A DNA stretch of 64,000 nt. It comes from Agroathelia rolfsii (lineage: Eukaryota; Basidiomycota; Agaricomycetes; Amylocorticiales; Amylocorticiaceae). The stretch's first letter is position 1, and every line of letters starts with the position of its first letter. Shown here piece by piece: positions 49,810 through 61,631 of the stretch. The stretch spans positions 3,038,001 through 3,102,000 of the forward strand of contig JABRWF010000003.1 in NCBI GenBank assembly GCA_018343915.1, given 5' to 3'. A program made the position numbers and the translations under genes. Below the pieces are notes generated by a model. The model saw only the letters and a program-made list of their open reading frames with translations, was not told the origin of the DNA and did not search any database.

Positions 49810-50361
49810 ATGGCAAGTCTCATACCATCTCTCAGCGATATTTCACTGGCTAATTCAGGGTCATTACAGTCTTCTCTACCGCCAGACACGATCGCTTTTG
49901 CTGGCAGGATGTTTGACGCCGCGCGTAACGGTGACGCATCAGTGCTCCTTGCCGCTATTGACGCTGGTCTCCCCGTGAATATGACAAATGATAAGGGTAA
50001 TAGTATTTTTATATCACTCTAGTCGACTTCTAGACCATCTAATACATGTTTAGGCAACAGTCTACTTATGCTGAGTGTGTATGCTGGTCATGTCCAACTG
50101 TCAAGAGATCTACTCGCCCGTGGCGCAGATCCTAATCGTACGAATGACAAAGGACAATCAATCATTGCAGGCGCAGTGTTCAAATCTCACGACGAGATTG
50201 TGAGTGAATTGTTGAAAGCCGGCGCAGATCCTCGACTTGGATCGCCTACGGCTATTGAAACAGCTCATATGTTTGGCAAAAAAGACTTATTACAAGTACT
50301 GGGTGCGAAAGAGGGAGATATCGGTCCAAATGTTCCGACTCCTCCTAGCGCCATGCCATAG
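49810..50361 (+). CDS. Small ankyrin-repeat protein
   Basis: Two exons (49810-49996, 50054-50361) give 164 residues. Repeats: FDAARNGDASVLLAAIDAGL then VNMTNDKGNSLLMLSVYAGH, then LSRDLLARGADPNRTNDKGQ, then a third unit with IVSELLKAGADPRLGSPTA and a capping helix. These show the ankyrin helix-turn-helix with the GADP-type turn. It is a protein-interaction module with no catalytic domain, resembling the small cytosolic ankyrin proteins of fungi. Start chosen at MASLIPSLSD; the upstream in-frame sequence from 49708 is leader. Confidence 0.88.
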
Positions 50362-50748
50362 GGCGTTGTTCGAGTGGATGGAATAGATGACCATTAACTC
50401 GGATCAATACATGTAAAGTGTATCATAAACCATAAACCAATAAGCCATTGACAGGCTCAAGTCCAAGCCGTGATACGCGCATGATGTTTTGGACAAGTAG
50501 AGGCTGCATTTGGATCGATGGATTTGAATTTGAAACACCTGTGGTACTAGACTATATGATGTACCAGCAGCTACTAGTAGAAAACAACACAAGTTAAAGC
50601 TGAGTTAAAAATGATGTCATGAGCCTATACGAAGGGTTACTTACGAGCGCCATGGCGTGACTACTCGAGACGCGCCTTGGAACATAACGCGCTTCAGAGT
50701 ACACCTGCTATTACTACAAGTACCACCGATACCAAACAACCCTCGTGC
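50362..50748. other. Short intergenic region before PMS1
   Basis: 3' flank of the ankyrin gene and promoter of the MutL gene. The frame of the MutL gene is open upstream of 50749 to about 50660 but has no ATG that opens the reading frame, so 50749 is the likely start. Confidence 0.5.
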
Positions 50749-53700
50749 ATGTCCAGCGGAGCAATCAAGCCTATAGATGGAGCATCTGTTCTTCGTATTA
50801 CCTCGGGTCAGGTCATCATCGATCTTCCAACCGCGGTGAAAGAACTAGTTGAAAACAGCCTTGATGCTGGTGCTACTTCCATTGGTATATTTGTCTCTTG
50901 GAATTTTACTACTTCAACTTGTTGTTGAGAATGCCTTCATAGAGGTGCGATTCAAAGAATATGGCGTCAAATCTATCGAGGTCATAGACAATGGAACTGG
51001 GATATCCACAGAAGACTATGACAATATTGGTGAGTGCATTGGCTCTATTCTCTTATGTTATCTGCAATCAACTTTCCTTTCTAGCTCTCAAGCATAGAAC
51101 ATCCAAACTATCTACATTCGAGGATCTAACTACGATTCAAACATTTGGCTTCCGTGGAGAAGCACTTTCCTCTCTTTGCGCCCTTTCAAACGAAGTCAGT
51201 GTTACAACAGCCACTGCTACAGAGGCACCTATGGGCACCGTCCTGAAATTCTCCAGAGCTGGGAACCTGACGAGTCGAGACAGCAAAGTTGCTCGTCAAG
51301 TATGTCTGCATGTATTTTATTCCATGACTTTTTTGACGCTCGTAATTCCTAGAGAGGAACAACCGTTACTGTTTCAGATCTTTTTGCCCCTCTGCCCGTT
51401 CGCCGCAAAGAATTTACACGTAATTCCAAACGTGAATACGGCAAAGCGTTAAACTTGCTAAATGCCTATGCTCTCGTTCCGTGCACCCACGAAAACAAGG
51501 GTGTTCGGCTCGTGGTCTCCAATCAGCCCGAAAAAGGGTGGGTAAGTTTGTGTGCGTATATTGAACCTTCTTTCTCATACCTTTCAATTCCAGAGCGAAA
51601 AATGTCCAGCTCCGCACTGATGGCACCTGCTCCATTCGATCTTCAGCATCCGCATTATGGGGTCCTAAATCATTGGAGAATCTCGTTGACCTTGACATGA
51701 GCTTCGAGGTTGAACCCGAAGAGGTTATGCTTCGTCGATTTAGGTTCGCACACTTTTCTTCACACTCCATATTATCCTCCGTAATTCCGTGTCCATCAAT
51801 ACATCTCGCGTCTAACAAGACATAAACAGCGATATCACCACCACTAGCGCGACGCCGATGCGCGTCAATGGCCTCGTCTCTAAATTTACCTTGGGGTGCG
51901 GCCGAACAGGGACAGATCGACAGTACTTTTACATCAACGGTCGACCCTGTAATATGAATAAGGTGTGTCTCTTGTATTCGCAGGGACAAAATCTCTCCCT
52001 CTCCTCTTTTCATCATTTTTGTCATGGTCAAACTGAAAATTTTGTCAAGGCACAAAAAGTGTTCAACGAAGTATATCGTTCCTTCAACGTCACTCAATCT
52101 CCGGTTTTGATTGTCAACTTTATTATGCCTACAAGTAAGCCGTCCATGTAATTGTACGGAAGATGCTTGCTTTTATTGGCTGAATCTTAAATAGACAATT
52201 ATGATGTCAACGTTAGTCCGGACAAGAGGACGATTTTTTTGTTTAGCGAGAATAACTTCCTCCAGGCGTTGAAGGTTTGGCTGTTGTAAATTTACTGGGG
52301 CAAATATTGACTGATAGTCACAGGCGCACTTAGAAGAGACATTCTCATCCTCAAGATCAACTTATGCAGTGGATACAGAATCTCAGAGACAGCCATCCAT
52401 TGTTCCTTCTCGACTGTCGAAAGCCGCCTCTACACCGGCACGATCATCGTCGGCGCCCGATGTTCCACCATCTGCGGATAGCAAACCCAAACCGGTATTA
52501 AATGCAACAGGAATTGATGATGACATGGGCTCACCTTCGAATGATGTTGCGCCTGCATCCACCTTACGCTCTCATGGCGCCAATGAAGACGCGCAAGATA
52601 GTCCCCCAATCGTCACCATTATCCACGAGTCAACCGCTTCTTCCAATGAGCCATTATTCCTGTCAGAGGAAGAGGCAGATGCTCCGAACTCACCATTACC
52701 TCTGGAACGCACTTCTTCCGCCCCCAATGGAGACTCTGGCTCCTTAAGTATTACAACTCATGCGCCTCTGAGCAAATCACCAGAGACACCTATCCCGTCT
52801 CTTCCTATTCCTCGGGCGTCGGGCAAAAACCGCCCCGCAGAGGTTGTCCTTAGCACAACGAAAGCGTCTTGGAATCTCCGACGCGCATTCGAGGAGCACA
52901 ATAGTGACGATAGCAACGCCGATCGCGTGGTAAAGAAGTTGAGGTTAACAACGGCATCCGAGCAACAGCATAAGGGCATGGGAAAGGCTCCTAAGAAAGC
53001 AGAGAGCGGCTTCGAGGCGCGGTTCAGTCGGTTTGCTCGGCCTGGGAGCCAAATACCTGTCGCCTCGACATCGGACGCTGTTGAGGAAGAGGACGAGTTG
53101 GATGGTATTGATGAAGATGATAATGAAAATCAGCAAGCAAGCAAGAACACACCAACTACGGCACAAATGGACGTCGACAGTTTATCTAACGCTGATTCTC
53201 ATGATTCTGGAAGTCGTGTAAAGCCGGTTTTCAAGCGGGGAGAGCCTCTTCGTTCGACGAAAAAGGCCAACAGGACCGCCTCGCATCAAAATCGGGAGGA
53301 AGTAAAAGAACAGGCTATGGATATCGATGATGCCGGCGATATGGCACCCCGCAAATTGTCGGATCAGCCGATCGCTAAAAGTTCACCGATGAGAACTATT
53401 GACCTAACCCAGGAGGGAGTGGACCAGGCCATTGATGCTATTGATTCCAATGAGGGCGATAGCAACGGCCGTGACCCTATTATCGAAGACGAAAGTTCAG
53501 CGCTTTCATCGGACCCGTCTTCTGCTGTCAGTAAAGAAATCGTTCGTACGAGGACGGACGTTACAGACGTGACGCTGGCGTTTGACTTGTCTGCAATCAA
53601 GAAGAGATGGAGCGGGCTTCAGGCGCTTGGGCATGAAGCCAAGGAGGGTGGCCACGATAACTCTGCTGCCGATGCCAATGTTAGTCATGATGCGATTCGC

Positions 53701-54652
53701 GATGCTGGCGTCGAGATCGAGGACGAAAATAAAGCTACCGACGCGCTGTCTCGTGTGATTGACAAAAGCGATTTTGAGACGATGCAAGTCGTGGGGCAGT
53801 TCAATCTCGGCTTTATCATCGCCAGGAGGATAAAAGAGGGCGACGTCGGCCAGGGCGATGTGATGGATGACTTGTTCATTGTGGACCAACATGCGGCGGA
53901 TGAGAAGTACAATTTTGAAACATTGCAACAGACAACCAAGATTGATTCACAGAAGCTATTCCAGTAGGGGTTTTTTTTTTTTCAAGTTTGACATCAAGTC
54001 ATGTCCCTGACGTGCGAATTTTTTTTGCTATGTACAGACCACGTCCTCTGGAGGTGACGGCTGCCGATGAACTTGTTGCAATTGAGAATATGGACGTATT
54101 GCGCCAAAATGGGTTTGAGCTCGAATTTACGGAGGACGCTGCCCATCATCGGCTGAAACTTGTGGCGCAGCCTGTGAGCAAAAATACGGTCTTTGACATG
54201 ACGGGTCAGTATACGTCAAACTGGAACTGGTCCACTTCAACGGGAAACACACTGATGACCCTCGATTTCAATTACCCGCACAGATTTAGAAGAGCTGTTA
54301 CACTTGATGCATGATAGGCCGGTTGGGCAGATGGTAAGATGCTCAAAGGCCCGATCGATGTTTGCCTCAAGGGCGTGTCGTAAAAGTGTGATGATAGGCA
54401 TGCCGCTTACCAGAGGACAAATGAAGACGGTAAGTCAAAAAAGAAAGGGGTAGACATAGTTTGAATATGAATAAGGTGCTAATGATGATGGTGGAGCAGG
54501 TCGTCCAACACATGGGCACGATGGAGCAACCCTGGAACTGCCCTCATGGCCGGCCGACGATGCGGCACTTATCAGATTTGGGCGGGTTTGTGAAAGAGAA
54601 GTCGGGAAAGAGGAAGAAGGAAGGCGTACGATGGGCAAATTTTCTGGCGTGA
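50749..54652 (+). CDS. PMS1: PMS1-type MutL mismatch-repair endonuclease subunit
   Basis: Endonuclease subunit of MutL-alpha (partner MLH1; yeast Pms1, human PMS2). GHKL ATPase motifs: [12 protein letters not shown] (exon 1, 50749-50884), [32 protein letters not shown] with PVRRKEF, and [13 protein letters not shown] very long disordered linker within the exon from about 52329 to 53963 separates this from the C-terminal domain. That domain carries [22 protein letters not shown] (the DQHAx2Ex4E endonuclease metal site), ACRKSVMIG and [11 protein letters not shown] (zinc/metal ligands), so nuclease activity is expected. At least ten exons. CA|gtaggg at 53963 must be spliced to [12 protein letters not shown] because an unspliced read stops at once. 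The stop is at 54652. Start chosen at [17 protein letters not shown], which fits the family. Confidence 0.94.
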
Positions 54653-55323
54653 GCGAGTACGATCTACGGGATGATGGGCGATATATGATAGGAATATATG
54701 ATACTGTGCATATTTGTTGGATATAATATATGACACTGGTAATGATGGACTAGTGTGCGTAGAGTAAGTGCTAATAGTCTATGCTATAAATTAAATAACC
54801 CCTTGCGGACGTCGGATAGGCGTATCAATGGGAATCATGATATGCTGATCCCATTTGTCATATTGACTTGGCCGCAACGACGCTACCATCAATCGCCATG
54901 CAACTGCAATGCTGTTCTCCTGCTTGTCCACCTAATTGCAGCCATCCTGCATGCAGCTACACATACACACATGACCCAGAAGGCACTGCCCAGCAGCTCC
55001 CAGCGGTGGCTAGCTAGCTAGGGTCTGTCCATCCGCCCCTGAGGGATATTCATGGCAACGCTGCCGAGGGCGATTCAGAGTTGTTTAGGCCAGGATCGGT
55101 GGCGTACAACACATGGCTAGTACGAAATAGAATGAATGTACATGTATATGTATTAGGTCCGAATTATTAGCTGCGAAACCACCGTTCTCTTTCCGGCGTT
55201 CACTTATTGCCCTCGACGCCCTCTGACACCTCTGCGTCGCGATTAGCAAACCCTGTCTCGTCCATCTTTATAATCTTGCCTGTGTCCCACCGTTGTCCAA
55301 GTTGTCTCTTTTGCTTTCGTCCA
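54653..55323. other. Intergenic, PMS1 to G-alpha
   Basis: About 0.67 kb. No coding exon supported. A CT-rich leader precedes the G-alpha ATG at 55324. Confidence 0.5.
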
Positions 55324-55621
55324 ATGAGCACACAGGTCTTTGGTGCTCAGCGCATCCTTCGACCGTCTGGCATGATGCAGAGTCTCATGGATGATCCTCT
55401 ATCAAGAGCTCTGTTGCCCCCACCGGATGAGACACCTGAACAGTCTGCAGAGAGGGTTCAGCGTCAACAGCAGGCTCGCGAAAAGTCCAAGGCAATCGAT
55501 GAAGCTATCCTGCGCGACACCAAGGCATGGGAGAGGAAGAAGAAGGCTATCAAAATATTGCTACTGGGTGAGCCGTCCGTTCCCGAGTGTCGCATCGGCA
55601 GACAGTAAAATAGAGTTATCC

Positions 55622-55653
<32 letters not shown>

Positions 55654-57633
55654 GCTCGGATATTCATAACGACTGAAATAAACCAATACGCACCCCCACA
55701 TTCCAGGTCAAGCAGAGTCCGGCAAGAGCACAGTCCTCAAGAGTGGGCATTTGTCGTTTGTTTTACACTCGGAACATATCCTTAACTCCATCTTCAAGAC
55801 TTTCAGTTAACATTTGCCCCGGATCAGTTACGTCGAGAATGTCGTGCATGGAGGGTCGTCATCCAGTTGAACCTGATCAGGTACGTTCTTGTGTCACATC
55901 TGCCTACTGTTCTCCCCTCAATCCTTTTCCATTTTCTCTTTGCAGTTCGGTCAAAAAGCTCCTGGAAGTCATCTCGAGCGAGTTTGAACACAAACGTGAT
56001 GCCACCCGTTCTCCACCCTCGTCGCCGCGCATGCCAACGGCTCCCGAGTCGATAACAGATCTCACAGATCACCACCTTCGCTTGCGCATGGCGCTGTCTC
56101 CCTTGCTCAACTTCGAGTCCACGTTCAGCCGAAAGCTACTCCTCCAAGGGGAAATCGATCCATCACGTGTAACCGAACTGGCTGTCCGCTCTGGCTCCGA
56201 CTGGCAGGCGATACTGGAACAGATGACACAACAACGTACGGGAAATGCCAACGGGAGCGGCTCTTCAAGACAGCGCATATCCGACCGGCTGACATTCAGT
56301 ACCTCGGACGACCCCGCGACGATTTTAGCAGCATGTCGGGATAACATAATCACCCTCTGGAACGATCCTGTCTTGCGTGGAGTCCTGCAGAAGAAGTCGA
56401 TCGACTTGAGTCATTCATCCGGCTTGTGAGTTTCATGTTTCATGTATATAAGTATTGTTTTCTGAGCCCGTATATTTACTCTACAGTTTCCTGGATGATA
56501 CGGCTAGGGTAGCAGACGTAAACTACATGCCCACAGATGGTAATCGCCGCACGTTCTCGTCTTCTATTTGCTGCTTCATCTTGAGACTCAATGAAGGGAA
56601 AAAATAAAACTGACAGATGACTTGGTTCGTGCCCGTCTCCGCACTTACGGCGTACAAGAACACTGCATTATGATGGAAGAAGGCAGGGCTGAAAATATCA
56701 TTTCTGTCCGGGATCCTAACTATCAACCAGGTCCACACAAAGGACGCGAGTGGTATATCTATGACGTGGGGGGAGCTCGGAGTATGGTGAGTCGTCCAAC
56801 GTTTATTTATGCTCTGCGCAGCGTGTGCATAGGTTGAGGAGACCTATTTGCATCTATAGCGCAATCAATGGGTACCGTATTTCGATGATATGAGCCTTAT
56901 CATATTTCTGGCTCCCATCTCGTTCGATTCGACACTGGAGGAGGCGCCCACAGTTAATCGTTTGCAGGATACTGTGGAACTGTGGCAGAGTGTATGCGGG
57001 AATCCGTTGTTGGCCCACTCAAACATCATCCTATTTTTTAACAAGGTTAGAATTCTTTATATATATACCCCTGCTTCCTTTGGCGTATACTGCCCGTTTT
57101 GATTCTCTCAACTTCATCTTAATATAGATGGACATTCTAGAGGCGCGTTTGAAAGCTGGTGTCAAGGTCAAGGATTATGTAGCCAAATACGGAGATTTGC
57201 CGAATGAGTTGAACTCTGTGATGCGATGTATGTTGTTTTATTTTTCTGTGCACGAGGACCTACCGGGGAACTTATTTTTGTTCAGATTTCAAGGATAAAT
57301 TCCGGATGTATCATGTGAGTAGTTTCTATGCTTCACGAACTTGCTAATGGCCAACTTGGTGATAGAAAAAGGCCTCTTCGAAGCCCCGTCCATTCCACTG
57401 TCATATGATATCTGCGATCGTGCGTTTTGAGTAAACCTTTGTGCGCGTGAGGTTGAGATGCTAACCATCCAATTATTGATATTCTAAGGATACCAAAGCC
57501 ATGCGCACCATTGTCCTCGAAGGTGAGTTATTTTGGCTGTCCATAACGTAAGATCCTTGCTCTAACCCAATGCTATCTCGTAGTATTCGATTCACTGCTA
57601 CGCGGTAATCTAGAGCGAACTGCCATCATCTAA
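55324..57633 (+). CDS. Divergent heterotrimeric G-protein alpha subunit
   Basis: Plasma-membrane GTPase of receptor signalling. Visible motifs: AIKILLLGQAESGKSTVLK (P-loop, split by the first intron), the switch I segment DDLVRARLRTYGVQEH (catalytic Arg retained), the switch II segment DVGGARSMRNQW, FFNKMDILEARL (NKxD) and HCHMISAIDTKAM, where most members have a TCAT-type motif. It ends in GNLERTAII. The catalytic Gln of DVGGQ is replaced by Ala (GCT at 56775-56777). The helical domain is enlarged by roughly 100 residues of partly low-complexity sequence. The N-terminus has no Met-Gly-Cys myristoylation/palmitoylation start; it begins MSTQVFGAQRIL. The first intron contains a run of 29 A (55622-55650). 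It looks like a member of the basidiomycete-expanded, divergent G-alpha group. Several middle exon joins were checked in frame. Confidence 0.9.
55622..55650. repeat. Poly-A tract of 29 bases in a G-alpha intron
   Basis: An uninterrupted homopolymer inside the first intron of the G-alpha gene. Length is likely variable between strains and error-prone in sequencing. Confidence 0.95.
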
Positions 57634-58545
57634 GCCGCTTTCCCTTTTTCCCTCCCTTCCTCTTCCCTCTTTCTGTTTTTGCGATGTACTTGTGATGACG
57701 ATGATTGATTGGTTCACTTGTGTTTTGTTGCTATCATAATCTCTTTAATTATCAACGTCAGTCCCTTTTCTCCTCCACCTATCCCTTTTCTGGTAATTTA
57801 ACCTGCGTTCGGTGCCAAAAAGCGCATACTTGTAATCACATTTGTTTGATTCTTATTATTATCTTCTTCTCTCTACCTCTGATTTTCACCTGGATTTTCA
57901 CTTTACGCTCTACAATTTCCCTGGTGCATCATCCATCACGACCTGTAGTACTAATAGATGATCGAATCCATCTTTCTATATACAATTTCCCTTACTTCAT
58001 ATAGTGCACACGCATTGAAACACGTCTCATTAACCGGTCTCCTGCTATACACGCCATACACCACCACATACTTACAGATTCTTGTTAATTGTGGTGCCAC
58101 CATACACGCATTAACATCACTACCGATGCAACATCATCATTACCGTACACCATCTTTCAAATCCTTTCATTACATCCTGTGAAAGCATGTCCGGTTAGCG
58201 GAAAAGGATCGGGCAAAGTCGGCCTGAGCGGAGATTGAGATTATCAGATAATTCAGTGAGTCAAGAGTTATCAAATAAGCACCGACAGACCGGGGATGGA
58301 ATTCATCAGACCACTGGCACTGTCCAGCAAGGTGTACTTGCAACACAACTGCCACTGGTGTTTGGAATCTTCTGACCAACTGCCAGGCAGGGTTTTCTCT
58401 CAACTTGTATAAGAACGGGCACCGCCAGGTTTGTTCCCCTTGCTTGATGCTCACTCCTCTTCGTTGGCGCAGTTTACAAAGCCTCCCCCGCAGCTTAGTA
58501 ACTCCACTAATACTTCCTCGTACTCTACGCGTATACTCCTCTAAC
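57634..58545. other. Intergenic, G-alpha to oxidoreductase
   Basis: About 0.9 kb, very T/C-rich on the left. A Met-less open frame and short frames at 57705-58182 look like untranslated sequence. No gene supported. Confidence 0.5.
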
Positions 58546-61067
58546 ATGTCTGTTCCGGCCGCTGCTGCTACTGCTATGACGAACGAGACTCGGACGGTTG
58601 TCGTCCTCGGTGTTAGCTATGGCGGTGAGGCTCAGACTTCTACTCTGTGGTATCATTACCCTAAAAGTTCTCATTGTATGACGCTCCACTGGCACATATG
58701 CACGACTACGTGCCCATAGGATATCATGCTGCCCAAATGATTGCCTCTGGCTTACCGAAAGGATGGAGAGTCATTGCTGTGGATCGCAACTCGTACGTAT
58801 TAAGCATTGAGTAAACAAATTTGATGGTTGAGTCGAGCAATCACCATGTTGTTTGTCTTTACTTCCTTCTCTAAAAATATGACGTGATGGTTAGGCATGT
58901 TAATCGTGAGTAGTGAATCTTCTCATGTACATTAGACATGGGCAGTGTAATAACTCCTTCTTCCCTTCTTCTGCTAGATTTATATGTCTTCCCGCGCTTC
59001 GCTGTCCTGGGAGGGCATGAGCATAAAGCATGTACGTTTGTCAATTCTCCCCTGCTATCCTCATTACCCTCGCTTCGGATCACCACTGAATTCACGTCAA
59101 AACGGCAACAATTAATAATAACAATAATCTGATAATCTCCTATATCATCCCCACTCTCGGCGTCTTCTATAGTTATCCCATACACGCACGTGTTTGCTCC
59201 AAAGCAACCAGACCAAGACCAAGACCAACCTACCCTGGACTCGGAATCGGCGGAAAAGCGCCGCCACCTGTTCCTCCAGGCACGCGCTACGGCACTCACG
59301 CCGCATAGCTTGACGCTCGACCGTGCTTTCCCCGAGCACGGGTTCCCGACGGGGACGATTGCGTTTGATTATCTTGTGTATGCGCTCGGGGCACAGTTGC
59401 CGGATCCGATTAACCTTTGGGCGGAGGGTAATACAGTGTTTGGAGGTGCTGGTGAGCGGGGTGGGAAGAGAGCAGGGGATGTGAATTTGAATGTCCTTGT
59501 CCCAGGCTCGAAGGCGAGTGGAATCGCGTGGTTGAGACGGCACCAAGAGGTGGTAAAGGATGCGTCGAGTGTGTTGGTCGTTGGAGGGGGTGCTTTGGGT
59601 ATCCGTAAGTCACCTCTCGTTCTTGTTTGCTGTTACCGTCTGCTTATTCCATTCTTGATTCATCATGTAGAATACGCAACAGATATTGCGGAGCTGTACC
59701 CAAATAAACAGGTGACGCTTATGCACTCGCGCCATCGGCTCATGCCTCGGTTTGATGAGGAGATGCATGAAGAGGGTGAGTTGTACAACGGTTTATGCAT
59801 ATATCCACATATACTGATGCTATCACGTCATCTAATGCTTTGCAATACAACTTTTGGGGTATCAAAATCTTTTATCGCCAAAATAATAATAAAAACACGC
59901 ACCAGTTCTTCAGTCATTGCAGAGCTTGGGCGTAAACGTCATCCTGGGATCTCGCTTGGGTTTGTCATCGCTTGAAGCATCCGCTACGACGAAGAGGAAT
60001 GAGTGTGGGCAGCGTGTAGTGCGGACTGCCGATGGTCGGGAGGTGGCTGCTGATTTGGTCGTGGGTGGTTTTCCTTTTTGCTGCATGTATACCATGTGTT
60101 TATTCATAACACTTTTTTTTTTTTTTTTTTTTTTCAAAATACTAGTTGCTGTGCACAGGCCAAAAGCCCAACACGAATCTACTAGCCAAGATGGACGCGC
60201 GCACGGTGGACGCCAAGACAGGACTAGCGCGTGTGCTGAGGACGATGCAGTTGGCCATGGTCGGCGATGGTGTGTCTCCGCATGATAATAGCGGAGAAGG
60301 TTGGCATTGCTCCGAAACGCCACTCCCGCTGCGCGTAAAAACAAACTCATGGTTCCGTTTTTTCTTTTTTAGCCGAGCCTGCCGACGGAGGGGACACAGC
60401 AAGAACGGTAGCAGCAACAGCAGCGGTAGCGGAAAGCGGCGGCGAAGAGAAGAGATCAATCGCTGTCGATAAGCTAAATAAGTTGACAGCACCCTGCAAC
60501 GACACCTGCTACCCCCACATCTTTGCGATCGGAGATGCCGCAGATGCATTCGGGGCACTGAAAGCGGGGCACACGGCATATTTCCAGGTATGCTTTGTTG
60601 CGCCCCTATTAGCATATCATTGTTCGCGGAATTTTCCTTTTTTGATATTGAATTATTTAATGATCTACGGGCTGAACGGAACATGGATGAATTGATTTTA
60701 TTATATAGGGCCATATTGCCGCGGCGAACTTGCTGAAACTGATTAAACAAGGCAAAGAAGAAGAAGAAGAAGAAGAAGCAACGTCTACACAGCAGCAGGT
60801 GCACGAACAGGAACAAGAGCACGAGCAGTTGGAGCAGTATCAACCCGGGCCTCCCAGTATCAAGGTCTCACTCGGCTTGGTGAGTTGTAAAAGTAGTGGT
60901 TGTCTGTTGAGCTTGAAGATTGATGAAGGCGATAGAACAAAGCCGTGTACCAGGTGAACGGCGTCGTTGGAGTAAAGAGTGATTGCAAGGACGACTTGGA
61001 GGCGGGGTACATGTGGAAGGTGTATGGATTTGCGGAGGCGACGGAGGAGGAGATGCTGTCGCTGTAG
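58546..61067 (+). CDS. AIF/FSP1-like FAD-dependent NAD(P)H oxidoreductase
   Basis: Pyridine nucleotide-disulphide oxidoreductase fold, probably an NAD(P)H:quinone-type enzyme of the AIFM2/FSP1 (AMID) class. Exons joined in frame give TVVVLGVSYGGYHAAQ (FAD site; Ser-Tyr in the GxGxxG, so GVSYGG), GWRVIAVDRNSHVNHLYVFP, FIPYTHVFAP, then FDYLVYALGAQLPDPI. Next come the NAD(P) site SSVLVVGGGALGIQYATDIA, a LLCTGQKPNT block and the C-terminal FAD contact IFAIGDAADAFGALKAGHTA. A run of Glu (at about 60750-60777) and a Gln/Glu-rich stretch are inserted before the C-terminal helix KVYGFAEATEEEML. The exon carrying SHVN is only 11 nt (58895-58905). A T22 tract lies at 60113-60134 in an intron. The stop is TAG at 61065. 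No clear mitochondrial presequence is seen. Confidence 0.88.
60113..60134. repeat. Poly-T tract of 22 bases in an intron
   Basis: Uninterrupted T run in an intron of the oxidoreductase gene, close to the acceptor before LLCTGQKPN. It may act as an extended polypyrimidine tract. Confidence 0.9.
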
Positions 61068-61552
61068 AAGACGGAAGGGATGGCCATAGATGGGATAGAG
61101 TGTAGCCATAGAATGTCCGGTAGACCGGGCCGAGTGATAGAAGCACGAGATGATCCATCTTTTTGTGCCGTGTCGAGCACACTAAGAGGGCTTATCATCC
61201 TATCTCTCTCCTGCACAGAACACGGAATTCATAGAGAAATACACGCTAACAAACCAGCAATAGTCACCGAACAGGGTGGCATGGCAGCCTCATGTATATA
61301 TATAATAATAATAATACATAATATTTGTTTTCTGTGAAGAAAGGCACATTTCCTGACGTCCTCGGCACGTCTGCCTGCTGTAATGCTAGTGACAATAATA
61401 ATCCTCATTCACGGAAGATATAAGCCGGCAGGAGGATGTCCAGTAAAGTATTAGTGAGCAAGAGGAGCGAGAAGAGGAAGACATAGAACAGAGAAGCCGT
61501 GTGTGAACCCAGCGGCTCTTCTCTCAACAGCGATCATCCCCATCCCTCCCCG

Positions 61553-61598
<46 letters not shown>

Positions 61599-61631
61599 AC
61601 CGCTCTCTCCTTCCTCGCCATCGTCGTCAGG
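61068..61631. other. Intergenic and 5' leader of the histidine kinase gene
   Basis: About 0.56 kb. No coding exon. The last 130 bases are pyrimidine-rich leader containing the (CT)n microsatellite. Confidence 0.55.
61554..61594. repeat. (CT)n microsatellite in the 5' leader
   Basis: Near-perfect CT dinucleotide repeat (about 20 units) ending roughly 38 bases before the ATG at 61632. CT-rich leaders are common in basidiomycetes, but a pure dinucleotide run this close to the start is likely polymorphic. Confidence 0.9.

Noticed and set aside
60730..61216. Long minus-strand open frames opposite the oxidoreductase 3' exons
   Set aside because: They mirror the Glu/Gln-rich coding repeats (Ser/Leu/Phe-rich shadows) and have no independent support.
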